Assembly (NCBI RefSeq): GCF_900445235.1
Contig: NZ_UFSM01000001.1
Span: forward strand, 738,501-802,500
Length of the DNA stretch: 64,000 bases
Direction: 5' to 3'
Source: Aminobacter aminovorans
Lineage (GTDB): Bacteria; Pseudomonadota; Alphaproteobacteria; Rhizobiales; Rhizobiaceae
Below, piece by piece: positions 50,609 to 59,191 of this stretch. Made by a program: the position numbers and the translations under genes. Each line of letters begins with the position of its first letter. The stretch's first letter is position 1. Below the pieces are notes generated by a model. That model was not told the origin of the DNA, did no database searches, and saw nothing but the letters and a program-made list of their open reading frames with translations.

Positions 50609-50735
50609 CTTCTCCCTGTTCTACGGGGAGAAGATGCCGGCAGGCAGATGAGGGGCTGTGCAAGCCCCTCAGAAGTACGCGCTGCCCCCTCATCCGGCCC
50701 TTTGGGCCACCTTCTCCCCGCAAGCAGGGAGAAGG
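50609..50735. repeat. multi-hairpin rhizobial intergenic element
   Basis: Four inverted repeats in a row: CTTCTCCC / GGGAGAAG (50609-50633), GAGGGGCT / AGCCCCTC (50650-50670), GGCCC / GGGCC (50696-50708) and CCTTCTCCC / GGGAGAAGG (50710-50735). The outer hairpins share the same CTTCTCCC arm. This composition is familiar from spacers of Mesorhizobium-like genomes. It fills the gap between convergent argG and the next gene and may end both transcripts. Confidence 0.8.
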
Positions 50736-50741
50736 AAAGGC

Positions 50742-51260
50742 TCACGCCCCACCTTCGTAATGGTCCTCGAGATAGGTTCGCTTCGCAGCCTCATCGCGAC
50801 TTGAAACCAGGTAGCGCCCGAACGCCAGCCGCTCGTGGTTCACCGCAGCCAGCTCCCAGACGCAGAAGGTCGCACGGTGCGGTCCGGGCAGCGCAAACGG
50901 TGAGAAATCGGCCGCCTCAGATGTCTTGGCGTAGACCGTCTCCCACATCTCATTGGCGTTGCGCCACGAACTCACCAGCAGGAAATGGAAATCGCCGCCG
51001 CAGCGGTGCAGTATGACGAAGCCGAGCTCACCCTTGAGATTGAGCCGGCCGGTCGCCGTCTCTGCCGCCAGGAAGCGCTGTGCCAGCGCGCTGGTTTCGC
51101 GTGTCACCGGCGTCGCCGCCTCGGCGATGTCGTACCATTTGAGCAGGCCGCCGCCAGCGGGCGCCGGCAGGCCTGGCGTCACCAACTTAGGGTAATGGGC
51201 ATAGCCTTCGACATTGCCGAAGCGGGAGAGATCGGCGGGCAGGCCGCTCTGGCTGTTCAT
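50742..51260 (-). CDS. uncharacterised protein
   Basis: A protein of 172 residues, start at 51260 (MNSQSGLPADLSRFGNVEGY) with AGGA upstream. The frame is open to 51338, but that would run through a terminator-like hairpin at 51284-51311. The sequence is soluble, with no signal peptide or membrane helix; LNLKGELGFVILHRCGGDFH, LLVSSWRNANEMWETVYAKT and TFCVWELAAVNHERLAF look like a compact alpha/beta fold. I do not recognise the family and assign no function. It is convergent with argG. Confidence 0.65.
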   Translation of the reverse strand: MNSQSGLPADLSRFGNVEGYAHYPKLVTPGLPAPAGGGLLKWYDIAEAATPVTRETSALAQRFLAAETATGRLNLKGELGFVILHRCGGDFHFLLVSSWRNANEMWETVYAKTSEAADFSPFALPGPHRATFCVWELAAVNHERLAFGRYLVSSRDEAAKRTYLEDHYEGGA

Positions 51261-51283
51261 GACAAGATCCTCGTCCGCATTGA

Positions 51284-51311
51284 AAAAGCCCGGCGTCGCC
51301 ACCGGGCTTTT
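51284..51311 (-). terminator. terminator between the mltB-like gene and the uncharacterised gene
   Basis: AAAAGCCCGG / CCGGGCTTTT, a perfect 10-bp stem with an eight-base loop, with T residues on the minus strand. It is about 80 bp downstream of the transglycosylase stop and only 24 bp before the next start codon on the same strand. Confidence 0.85.
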
Positions 51312-51391
51312 GTCATTCTGCGTCCAAGGCGCTGGCATGGCCAGTGTGCCCGGAAAGTCTCCTGACAGGGTTGTGTCAGGTCAACGCGCGT

Positions 51392-52210
51392 TCAGTTGCC
51401 GTCGATTTCCGCGCCGATGATGGCGATCGCCTGCTGGTAGACGCTGGCTGCGTTCCAGCCCTGCAGCGCGCCGAAATTGGCCTGGCCGGGCTGATAGCCG
51501 CCGCCGGCGCTCCAGCCGTGGCCGCGCAGGAAGTTGGCGGTCGAGGCAAGCGCGTCGGCCTTGGAGCGGACCATGTCGATCTTGCCGTTGCCGTCGCCGT
51601 CGGCGCCGTATTTCAGTACGTTGACCGGCAGGAACTGCGTCTGGCCGATTTCGCCATGGGCAGCGCCGATAGCGTTGGGCGCCAGTGTGCCGTTCTGGAC
51701 GAGCTTGAGCGCCGCGTAGAGCTGGTCGGTGAAATATTCCGAACGGCGGCAGTCATAGGCCAGGGTGGCGACGGCCGAAAGCGTGTGCTGGTTGCCCAGG
51801 AAGCCGCCGAAGCCGGTTTCCATGCCCCAGATCGCGATCAGCGGGCCGGCCGGAACGCCATAGCGGGCTTCGATGCTCTGGAACAGCGCCGCGTTCTGCT
51901 TCTTGATGGTCTTGCCCTTGGAGGCAATCGCCTTGCCGCCGCGCTTGGCCATGAACTGGTCGAGCGAGAGCTTGAAGCTCTTCTGGTTGCGATCGGCGTA
52001 AATGGTCTTGGTGGCGTAGGTCGTCTTGGCAAGGGCGCTGAGCGCGTTACCCTTGATGCCGTTCGCCGCCGCCTGGTCGGCAAAGGCTGCCTTCCATGCT
52101 TCGAAGCCACCCGCGTTGTTGCCGCACTCCGCCGCATATGCGCCGCCAGCCATAGCCGCCAGCATGGCGGAGGCTGCAGCAAAAGTCTTCACCTTGGCAA
52201 ATAATGCCAT
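51392..52210 (-). CDS. MltB-like lytic murein transglycosylase
   Basis: Periplasmic enzyme of 272 residues that cleaves peptidoglycan glycan strands. The signal peptide is MALFAKVKTFAAASAMLAAM, cleaved near AYA. The SLT_2 domain includes the catalytic glutamate in IWGMETGFGGFLGNQHTLSA, then LAYDCRRSEYFTDQLYAALK and GEIGQTQFLPVNVLKYGADG. No lipobox and no peptidoglycan-binding domain at the C-terminus, so it is a short, soluble member. A single-gene unit ended by the hairpin at 51284. Confidence 0.9.
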   Translation of the reverse strand: MALFAKVKTFAAASAMLAAMAGGAYAAECGNNAGGFEAWKAAFADQAAANGIKGNALSALAKTTYATKTIYADRNQKSFKLSLDQFMAKRGGKAIASKGKTIKKQNAALFQSIEARYGVPAGPLIAIWGMETGFGGFLGNQHTLSAVATLAYDCRRSEYFTDQLYAALKLVQNGTLAPNAIGAAHGEIGQTQFLPVNVLKYGADGDGNGKIDMVRSKADALASTANFLRGHGWSAGGGYQPGQANFGALQGWNAASVYQQAIAIIGAEIDGN

Positions 52211-52377
52211 GCCGTTCTCCTGATGCCTGAATCAATGCCCCTGGGAGGGATGTTGCCAGCCCCACGCTCTCTTGTCATCGTTAAGAAGGCGTTTACGTCC
52301 CCGTCTGCCTACAATGGCAGGTGGCAAAAAACTCGCATACGATCAAGCAATGAATATGGCGAGAGCGGGGAAAAACC

Positions 52378-53616
52378 ATGGAAGATGTCGATGTTGTGAT
52401 CGTCGGTGCCGGGTCCGCGGGCCTGTCGGCGGCAAAAGTGCTGCGCCGGGCAGGGCTTAGCTTCAAAGTGCTGGAAGCCATGGATCGCATAGGCGGACGC
52501 GCCTGGACCAGCAATAGACACTTCGGTGTGCCCTTCGACATCGGCTGCGCCTGGCTTCATGCTGCCGACCGCAACCCCTATTTCCCTGAAGCGCAGGCCT
52601 CCGGCTGGACGATGCATCATCACGACATGAACGTCGACCACCTCTATTATCGCAACCGCAAGGCGAGTGAAGCGGAGGAGGCGGCGGTCAAAGCGGCCGA
52701 TGCCGCCATGACCGTTCTTCTCGAAGGCCACAACAACGCCGATGACCGGCTTGGCGCGCTGCTGGCCAAGGGACGCTCGTCGCGCGCGGCGGCCACCTTC
52801 TGCGGGCCGATGGATTTCGGCGCTGATGAAGACGAGATCTCGATTGCCGACTTCAGGAACGCCGCCGATCTCGATCCCAACTTTTTCACAAGGGAGGGTT
52901 TTGGCACGCTCGTTGCCCGTTTCGGCGCCGACGTGCCGGTCGAGCTTGCCACGCCGGTGCGCCGGATCGACTGGGATGGGGCTGGCGTCAGCTGCCACAC
53001 CGATCGCGGTGTGCTGCGTGCCAACGCGGTGATCGTGACGGCCTCGCCGGCGGTGCTGGCCTTCGAGGAGATCGCCTTTTCGCCTGCGTTGCCGGAAAAC
53101 TACGTGACGGCCCTTTTCGACCTGCCGATGGGCATGCTGACCAAGCTGCCGGTCGAAATCAGGGGCAGCCGGCTCGGGCTCAAGCCTTTCGACGACCTGC
53201 TCGTGGAACGCGCCGCGCGCCACGACATCTATTTTCTCAGCTTTCCCTTCGATCTCGACCTGATGGTCGGCTTCGTCGGCGGCGATTTCGCCTGGGAGCT
53301 GTCGGCCGCTGGCGAGGCGGCAGGCGTCGATTTCGCCACCGACAGGCTGTGCGAGATCTTCGGCAACGACACGCGCAAGCATGTCGGCCGCGCGATGATG
53401 ACCAATTGGGGCGCCGAACGCTACGTCAGGGGTGCCTATGCCGCGGCCCGACCCGGCCGTTCCAAGGCGCGGTCGATACTGATGCAGCCGCTTCACGAGC
53501 GCATCTTCTTTGCCGGCGAGCATCTTGCCGGCCCGCTGATCCAGACCTGCGGCGGTGCCCGGCTATCAGGCGAAGCGGTAGCGCGAGATGTCGTTTCTCA
53601 GTTGGCGGTCCACTGA
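52378..53616 (+). CDS. FAD-dependent amine oxidase-like flavoprotein
   Basis: A protein of 412 residues with an N-terminal dinucleotide-binding motif (VVIVGAGSAGLSAAKVLRRA, about 6-25) then VLEAMDRIGGRAWT, the amine-oxidase G-G-R signature. The C-terminal FAD-contact block is RIFFAGEHLAGPLIQTCGGA. It belongs to the monoamine oxidase/NAD(P)-binding superfamily. The substrate cannot be deduced. No signal peptide. GGGGAAAAACC precedes the ATG. It stands alone between the transglycosylase and the SH3 protein. Confidence 0.83.
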   Translation: MEDVDVVIVGAGSAGLSAAKVLRRAGLSFKVLEAMDRIGGRAWTSNRHFGVPFDIGCAWLHAADRNPYFPEAQASGWTMHHHDMNVDHLYYRNRKASEAEEAAVKAADAAMTVLLEGHNNADDRLGALLAKGRSSRAAATFCGPMDFGADEDEISIADFRNAADLDPNFFTREGFGTLVARFGADVPVELATPVRRIDWDGAGVSCHTDRGVLRANAVIVTASPAVLAFEEIAFSPALPENYVTALFDLPMGMLTKLPVEIRGSRLGLKPFDDLLVERAARHDIYFLSFPFDLDLMVGFVGGDFAWELSAAGEAAGVDFATDRLCEIFGNDTRKHVGRAMMTNWGAERYVRGAYAAARPGRSKARSILMQPLHERIFFAGEHLAGPLIQTCGGARLSGEAVARDVVSQLAVH

Positions 53617-53738
53617 CGACAGTCTTCGTAAGCGTCAGTCTGCGACAATTCGTGAGCGTTCCAGGCCATTTAATCAGGAACTGATAGCTGCCCGCACCGT
53701 TCTCGCCCCTTGAGGGACCAAGAAAACGGAGCGAAAAG

Positions 53739-54350
53739 ATGAAAACCAAACTGTTGTTGCCCGCCGTCGCGGGCGCGCTTCTTGCCATGTCAGGCCCGTC
53801 CTTTGCCGACGTTGCCGTGCAGGCGGCGACAGATCTCAACGTCCGCGCCGGTCCGGGGCCACAATATCCGGTCATCGGGGTCATCGGCGCAGGACAGGCC
53901 ACCACTCTGCGCGGCTGCCTCGAAAGCAGCAAATGGTGCAGCGTCGCCGATTCCGGCGGCGATGGCTGGGTCTATTCGGATTATCTCGTCGGCGATTTTG
54001 GCGGCCAGGAGATCGTGCTTTCGGCGCGCCCGGCCGATTCTGGCGTGGTGGTCGTTGATCCGCCGGCCGCCGGTGGTGCCGGTGACGTCGTCATCGACGG
54101 CACGACGGGCGCGATCGTCGCCGGCGAAGCCATGCCGGCCATCGAGCCGCCCGGCGCGGTGCGCACCTATGTGACCGATCACCGGATCGAGCCCGTGTAT
54201 CTCGACGGCGAAGTCGTCGTCGGCGCGGGGCTGCCTGACACCGTAGAACTGACGGAAATCCCCGACTACGAGTATCGCTATGTCTATGTGAACGGCCAGC
54301 CGGTGTTGGTCGAACCGTCGACGCGGCGCGTGGTCTACGTGGTCCGTTAG
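53739..54350 (+). CDS. secreted SH3-domain protein with DUF1236 tail
   Basis: A protein of 203 residues with a signal peptide (MKTKLLLPAVAGALLAMSG, cleavage near SFA). The bacterial SH3 domain (about 26-85) has ATDLNVRAGPGPQYPVIGVI and SDGGDGWVYSDYL-like residues. The C-terminus (about 145-203) matches DUF1236, with VTDHRIEPVYLDGEVVVGAG and DYEYRYVYVNGQPVLVEPST. Such proteins are common in the rhizobial periplasm, possibly binding cell wall; the role is unknown. Confidence 0.85.
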   Translation: MKTKLLLPAVAGALLAMSGPSFADVAVQAATDLNVRAGPGPQYPVIGVIGAGQATTLRGCLESSKWCSVADSGGDGWVYSDYLVGDFGGQEIVLSARPADSGVVVVDPPAAGGAGDVVIDGTTGAIVAGEAMPAIEPPGAVRTYVTDHRIEPVYLDGEVVVGAGLPDTVELTEIPDYEYRYVYVNGQPVLVEPSTRRVVYVVR

Positions 54351-54399
54351 CCCTAAATCCTCAAGGTCGGCCGCTGGGCAAGTCGCCTGGCGGCCGTAG

Positions 54400-56103
54400 C
54401 TAGAACCGTATTGCCGGCGCCTTGTCGGAAACATGTTCGGCCCGCTTCAACAACTGCTCGAACTCTGCCGCCGGCAGTGCCTTGGAGTAGAGATAGCCTT
54501 GGCCGACGCGGCAGCCCATGGCGTAAAGTGCCGCCTCCTGTGCCCGCGTCTCAATGCCCTCGGCGACGACCGACAGTCCCATGTCCCGAGCCATGCCGAG
54601 CACCGCGCGCACGATCGCGGCGTCCTGCGGGTCGCGCAGCATGTCGCGGATGAAACTGCGGTCGACCTTGAGCGCTGTAAGGGGAAAGCGCTTGATTGTG
54701 CTGAGGGCTGCGTGTCCAGTGCCGAAATCGTCGAAGGCGAGGCCGACGCCTGCCTTGCCGAGTTTGCGAAACGGCGCCAGCGTGCGCTCCTCATAGTCGA
54801 GTGCGATGGTTTCGGTGACTTCCAGTTCCAGCGCGTTGGCGGGCAGGCCATGACGCGACAGCGTAGACGTCACGGTTTCGGCGAGGGTGCCGGCATTGAC
54901 CTGCACGGCAAACAGATTGACGGCCATGGTGATGGGGGCAAAGCCTGAAGCCCGCCACGCGGCCGACTGCCGGCACGCTTCATCGAGGATCCAGTTGCCC
55001 ACCGTCAGCGCGCCGGAATGCGTTTCGAGCACGGCGAGGAAGTCGGCGGGTGCAAGCAGCCCGCGCGACGGATGCTTCCACCGCAGCAGCGCCTCGGCGC
55101 CCAGCACCTTGCCACTCTCCAGACAGACCTGCGGCTGGTATTGCAGGACGAATTCCCGAGCGCCGATGGCGCGTAGCAGTTCGTCCTGCAGCGCACGCCG
55201 GACCGCCACAGCATTGCGCATGCCCGGTTCGAATATACGATAGCTGCTGCCCTGCTGGCGTGCGCGGTAAAGCGCCAGGTCGGCGCTGGCCATCAGTTCC
55301 TCTGGGTCGCCACCATCGCGGGGTGCAACTGCGCCGCCGATGCTGACACCGAGCTTGAGCAAATGGTCGCCGATCTCGAAAGGCTGTTCGAAGGAATGCA
55401 GCAGGCTGTTTGCGGCAGCTGCAACCGTCGCAGGCTTGTCGATGCCGCGCAGCAGCACCGCAAATTCGTCGCTGCCGAGCCTGGCCACCATGGCATTGCC
55501 GTCAAGTGCTGCGGGCAGACGCACGGCCAGCGCCTGGAGCAGCGTGTCGCCGGTGGCGTGGCCGAGCGTGTCGTTGACCTTCTTGAAGCCGTCGAGGTCG
55601 ACAAGCAGAAGCCCTGTCGCCTCGCCTTTCGAAAGTGCATCCTCGAGATGCATGTCGAATTGGAAGCGGTTGGGCAGGCCGGTCAGCGTGTCCTGATGCG
55701 CCAGCCGATGCAGCCGCATGTCGCGCTGCCTGCGTTCGGAGATGTCGCGGATGATGCCGCCCATGGAAACGCCGTTGGGGCCCTGCCAGACCGAAAGCGA
55801 CAGTTCGATGGGAAACTCGCTGCCGTCGCGCCGCAATGCCGAGACTTCGACGGTCTTGCCGCTCAGCTTGGATGGGGTGCCCGAGGCGACGCGCGCGATG
55901 CCGGCATTATGGGCGCCGCGCAGCCTTGCGGGAATGATCAGGTCGAGGGTTTCGCCGACGAGCTCCGCCCTGTCGTAGCCGAACATGCGCTCGGCCGACT
56001 TGTTGACGAAGGAAATGTTGCGGCTGGCATCGATGACCACCAGCGCGAATTCGATATTCTCGGCAAAGCCGGCGAGCGGCGAGGCATCTGCGGTCGGGGT
56101 CAT
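54400..56103 (-). CDS. PAS-GGDEF-EAL c-di-GMP protein with degenerate GGDEF
   Basis: A protein of 567 residues. A PAS domain (about 10-125, FVNKSAERMFGYDRAELVGE) is followed by GGDEF (about 140-295) and EAL (about 310-555). The GGDEF signature reads GSDEF (VARLGSDEFAVLLRG), so cyclase activity is doubtful. The EAL domain keeps GAEALLRWKHP and FDDFGTGHAALST, consistent with an active phosphodiesterase. There are no membrane helices, so it should be cytosolic. The start at 56103 has GGTGG upstream; longer starts exist. Confidence 0.9.
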   Translation of the reverse strand: MTPTADASPLAGFAENIEFALVVIDASRNISFVNKSAERMFGYDRAELVGETLDLIIPARLRGAHNAGIARVASGTPSKLSGKTVEVSALRRDGSEFPIELSLSVWQGPNGVSMGGIIRDISERRQRDMRLHRLAHQDTLTGLPNRFQFDMHLEDALSKGEATGLLLVDLDGFKKVNDTLGHATGDTLLQALAVRLPAALDGNAMVARLGSDEFAVLLRGIDKPATVAAAANSLLHSFEQPFEIGDHLLKLGVSIGGAVAPRDGGDPEELMASADLALYRARQQGSSYRIFEPGMRNAVAVRRALQDELLRAIGAREFVLQYQPQVCLESGKVLGAEALLRWKHPSRGLLAPADFLAVLETHSGALTVGNWILDEACRQSAAWRASGFAPITMAVNLFAVQVNAGTLAETVTSTLSRHGLPANALELEVTETIALDYEERTLAPFRKLGKAGVGLAFDDFGTGHAALSTIKRFPLTALKVDRSFIRDMLRDPQDAAIVRAVLGMARDMGLSVVAEGIETRAQEAALYAMGCRVGQGYLYSKALPAAEFEQLLKRAEHVSDKAPAIRF

Positions 56104-56281
56104 GAAATCACCACCGTCCATTACTTTATGCGGACCAACCCGGTGATCACACATGGTGGTAGAAGACTCTGAAATAGTACATGTATCCCCCCGGATGGCG
56201 CATATAACAGCAGGGAAGTATTAACAGCCACTGATTTTCGTGCCGGAATCTCCCGGCAATCGCCGTTCTCAGGCCTTTGCC

Positions 56282-56310
56282 TTGACTCGCCGGACTTTTT
56301 CCTGTCTACA
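56282..56310 (+). promoter_or_regulatory. candidate sigma-70 promoter upstream of ffh
   Basis: TTGACT (56282-56287), 17-bp spacer, TCTACA (56305-56310). The -35 is good and the -10 weak. A transcript from about 56317 would reach the hairpin at 56392 after some 110 nt. This 340-bp gap otherwise shows no gene. Confidence 0.4.
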
Positions 56311-56391
56311 GCCGACAAATTCCGCGACGAGTTCCACTCCGAGCGGCCGACCGGGACGCCCTTGCGGCTACAATACGATCCCGGAGGCCAA

Positions 56392-56425
56392 CACCCGGCA
56401 GCGCAGTGCGCCCCCGGGTGCTTTT
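56392..56425 (+). terminator. stacked hairpin and T-tract upstream of ffh
   Basis: CACCCGG pairs with CCGGGTG; inside, GCGC-AGT-GCGC forms a second stem; CTTTTT follows. It is terminator-like in form yet lies about 70 bp before ffh on the same strand, so it ends either a small upstream RNA or acts as an attenuator. Confidence 0.65.
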
Positions 56426-56496
56426 TGGTTTGGTTCAGGCGCGCAGAGGCATTACCTCTCGGTTCGACACCGGTTGGCTGAGAGAAGGGAAGTCGA

Positions 56497-58077
56497 ATGT
56501 TTGAATCGCTGCAAGAGCGGCTTGGATCGATCCTGAACGGCCTTACTGGCCGTGGCGCACTGTCGGAGGCCGATGTCTCGGCAGCCCTGCGCGAGGTTCG
56601 CCTTGCCTTGCTCGAAGCCGACGTTGCACTGGAAGTCGTCCGCGGCTTTACCGACCGGGTGCGCGAGAAGGCTGTCGGTGCCGCCGTCCTGAAGTCGATC
56701 AAGCCCGGGCAGATGGTCGTCAAGATCGTCCATGACGAGCTTGTCGAGATGCTCGGCTCCGAAGGCGTCGCCATCGATCTCAATGCACCCGCGCCGGTCG
56801 TCATCATGATGGTCGGCCTGCAGGGTTCAGGCAAGACCACCACCTCGGCCAAGATCGCCAAGCGTCTCACCGAACGCCAGGGCAAGAAGGTCCTGATGGC
56901 CTCGCTCGACACGCGCCGTCCGGCCGCACAAGAGCAGCTGCGGCAGCTCGGCGAGCAGACCAAGGTCGCCACCCTCCCCGTCATCGCCGGCCAGTCGCCG
57001 GTCGACATCGCCAAGCGCGCCGTCCAGGCGGCCAAGCTCGGCGGCCATGACGTCGTCATCCTCGACACCGCCGGCCGTACCCATATCGACGAGCCGCTGA
57101 TGGTCGAGATGGCCGACATCCGAAAGGTGTCCGACCCGCACGAAATCCTGCTCGTCGCCGACTCGCTGACCGGTCAGGACGCGGTCAACCTTGCCAAGAA
57201 TTTCGACGACCGCGTCGGCATCACCGGTCTGGTGCTGACCCGCATGGACGGCGACGGCCGCGGCGGTGCGGCACTTTCCATGCGCGCCGTCACCGGCAAG
57301 CCGATCAAGCTGATCGGCGTCGGCGAAAAGATGGATGCGCTGGAAGAGTTCTATCCCAAGCGTATCGCCGACCGCATCCTCGGCATGGGCGACATCGTTT
57401 CGCTGGTCGAGAAGGCCGCCGAAAACATCGACGCGGAAAAGGCCGCGGCGATGGCCAAGAAGATGCAGTCGGGCAAGTTCGACCTGAACGACCTCGCCGA
57501 CCAGCTTGGCCAGATGCAGAAGATGGGTGGCATGGGGGGCATCATGGGAATGATGCCGGGCATGGGCAAGATGAAGGATCAGATGGCTGCCGCCGGCCTG
57601 GACGACAAGATGTTCGGGCGCCAGCTCGCCATCATCTCGTCGATGACCAAGGCCGAGCGCGCCAACCCCGACGTCCTCAAGCATTCGCGCAAGAAGCGCA
57701 TTGCGGCCGGTTCGGGCACCGACGCCGCAGAGATCAACAAGCTGCTCAAGATGCATCGCCAGATGGCCGACATGATGAAGGCCATGGGCGGCAAGGGCAA
57801 AGGCGGCGGTCTCATGCGCGGCATGATGGGTGGTCTGGCCTCCAAGATGGGCCTCGGCGGGATGATGCCCGGCGGCGGCATGCCCGACCTGTCCAAGATG
57901 GACCCCAAGCAGCTCGAAGCGTTGCAGAAGCAGGCTGAAGCCGCCGGTCTCGGCGGCGGTCTCAAGGGCCTTCCCGGTGGCATGCCCGGTATGGGCGGCG
58001 GTTTCCCCGGCCTGCCCGGTGGCATGAAGCTTCCCGGTCTCGGTGGCGGCCTGCCCGGCCTTGGCAAGAAGAAGTGA
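56497..58077 (+). CDS. ffh: signal recognition particle protein Ffh
   Basis: SRP GTPase of 526 residues that binds signal sequences and 4.5S RNA and docks with FtsY. The N domain is FESLQERLGSILNGLTGRGA; the G1 loop is VGLQGSGKTTTSAKIAKRL, then DTRRPAAQEQL and LDTAGRTHIDEPLM. The M domain is methionine-rich (MGGMGGIMGMMPGMGKMKDQ), and the C-terminal tail (about 440-526) is a long Gly/Met/Pro/Leu-rich low-complexity extension ending in KKK. It precedes the chorismate mutase gene by 8 bp. The SRP RNA itself is not seen in this window. Confidence 0.97.
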   Translation: MFESLQERLGSILNGLTGRGALSEADVSAALREVRLALLEADVALEVVRGFTDRVREKAVGAAVLKSIKPGQMVVKIVHDELVEMLGSEGVAIDLNAPAPVVIMMVGLQGSGKTTTSAKIAKRLTERQGKKVLMASLDTRRPAAQEQLRQLGEQTKVATLPVIAGQSPVDIAKRAVQAAKLGGHDVVILDTAGRTHIDEPLMVEMADIRKVSDPHEILLVADSLTGQDAVNLAKNFDDRVGITGLVLTRMDGDGRGGAALSMRAVTGKPIKLIGVGEKMDALEEFYPKRIADRILGMGDIVSLVEKAAENIDAEKAAAMAKKMQSGKFDLNDLADQLGQMQKMGGMGGIMGMMPGMGKMKDQMAAAGLDDKMFGRQLAIISSMTKAERANPDVLKHSRKKRIAAGSGTDAAEINKLLKMHRQMADMMKAMGGKGKGGGLMRGMMGGLASKMGLGGMMPGGGMPDLSKMDPKQLEALQKQAEAAGLGGGLKGLPGGMPGMGGGFPGLPGGMKLPGLGGGLPGLGKKK

Positions 58078-58085
58078 GGAGCGCG

Positions 58086-58412
58086 ATGACCGACATCACC
58101 CCGCAGGCACAGCTTCAGGAACTGCGCGCTTCGATCGACAACATCGACGCAGCCTTGATCCACATGCTGGCCGAGCGTTTCCGCTGCACCAAGGCAGTCG
58201 GTGTGCTCAAGGCCACTCACGGCCTGCCGCCGGCCGATCCGGCGCGCGAGGCTACCCAGATCGCGCGCCTGCGCCGCTTGGCCGACGACGCGCATCTCGA
58301 CCCCGATTTCGCGGAGAAGTTCCTTAACTTCATCATCCGTGAGGTGATCCGTCACCACGAAATGCTGGCCGCCGAGCGAAATGGCGGCGCAGACAGGACT
58401 ACCTCCGCCTGA
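58086..58412 (+). CDS. AroQ-type chorismate mutase
   Basis: Short all-helical chorismate mutase of 108 residues converting chorismate to prephenate for Phe/Tyr. Start at 58086 ([20 protein letters not shown]) with GAGGAG upstream. [20 protein letters not shown] is the conserved first helix with the catalytic arginine; later [20 protein letters not shown] and [10 protein letters not shown] complete the fold. It lies between ffh and rpsP, an order also found in Sinorhizobium, as far as I recall. Confidence 0.92.
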   Translation: MTDITPQAQLQELRASIDNIDAALIHMLAERFRCTKAVGVLKATHGLPPADPAREATQIARLRRLADDAHLDPDFAEKFLNFIIREVIRHHEMLAAERNGGADRTTSA

Positions 58413-58468
58413 CGGCGGAACAAGCAGAACATACCCAACCCAAGACAGAACTATTCAGGAGTAAGACA

Positions 58469-58861
58469 ATGTCCCTTAAGATCCGCCTGGCCCGTGCCGG
58501 CTCGAAAAAGCGCCCCTACTACCACATCGTCATCGCCGACGCCCGCAGCCCGCGCGACGGCCGCTTCATTGAGGCAATCGGCGCCTGGAACCCGCTGCTG
58601 CCCAAGGACGGCGACCGCGTGAAGCTCGACGCCGACCGCGCCAAGCATTGGCTGTCGAACGGCGCCACGGCGACCGACCGCGTTGCCCGCTTCCTCGACG
58701 AGGCAGGCATCGTGAAGCGCGACGCCCGTTCGAACCCGACCAAGGGTGAGCCGGGCAAGAAGGCCCAGGAGCGTCTGGCTGCCCTGAAGAAGGCCCAGGA
58801 CGACGCCGCTGCGGCTATCGCCGCTGCAGCTGCTGCCCCGGCCGAAGCGTCGGCCGAGTAA
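58469..58861 (+). CDS. rpsP: 30S ribosomal protein S16
   Basis: Small-subunit ribosomal protein of 130 residues. The canonical core is [20 protein letters not shown], then [20 protein letters not shown] and [17 protein letters not shown]. The C-terminal extension (about 85-130) is Lys/Ala-rich ([20 protein letters not shown]), typical of alphaproteobacteria. AGGAG lies upstream. A strong terminator follows, so rimM-trmD-rplS, which usually continue this operon, are not next door here. Confidence 0.97.
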   Translation: MSLKIRLARAGSKKRPYYHIVIADARSPRDGRFIEAIGAWNPLLPKDGDRVKLDADRAKHWLSNGATATDRVARFLDEAGIVKRDARSNPTKGEPGKKAQERLAALKKAQDDAAAAIAAAAAAPAEASAE

Positions 58862-58888
58862 TTTTTCGCCCCATCGGCGAAACAAGCG

Positions 58889-58920
58889 ACGGCGGGCCGA
58901 AAGGTCCGCCGTTTTGCTTT
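58889..58920 (+). terminator. rho-independent terminator of rpsP
   Basis: ACGGCGGGCC / GGTCCGCCGT, a 10-bp stem with one G-T pair and a stable GAAA tetraloop, followed by TTTTGCTTTT. It lies 28 bp after the rpsP stop. Confidence 0.93.
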
Positions 58921-59182
58921 TAGGGACGTGTTTCAGCCGTTTCGGCGACATGGATCTGGCCCCGCCCGCGCCACCGCTGCCGCTCCCTAAGTACATGACA
59001 CTTATGTGACATTCGGCTTAAGCAGGCGGTAAGGCGGCGGCGGATAGCTTGCCCCCGACAGCGCGCGGCACGCCGCGCAGGCATGAGGCCGTGCTGTCGG
59101 CCGAGCGGGGTTTCGGCATTCCGACAATCGACGCGGCATGCCGTGACCTGGCTTCCAGGTCCGGACGGACGCAGGCTGACAG
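58921..59182. other. gene-poor leader before the second GGDEF-EAL gene, with a nested dyad
   Basis: No gene is seen. The main structure is an 8-bp outer dyad CCGACAGC (59055-59062) / GCTGTCGG (59093-59100) enclosing a tight inner repeat GCGCGGC / GCCGCGC (59063-59078). It could fold in RNA as an interrupted hairpin in the leader of the downstream gene. I see no convincing c-di-GMP riboswitch core. Confidence 0.45.
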
Positions 59183-59191
59183 GTGAGCCGA

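Noticed and set aside
56155..56496. 4.5S SRP RNA in the ffh leader
   Set aside because: The conserved apical loop (GGAAGGAAGCAG-type) is absent; only a promoter-like pair and a terminator-like hairpin are seen.
58921..59182. c-di-GMP riboswitch before the GGDEF-EAL gene
   Set aside because: I could not find the GEMM core or its two-helix layout; only a nested dyad is present.
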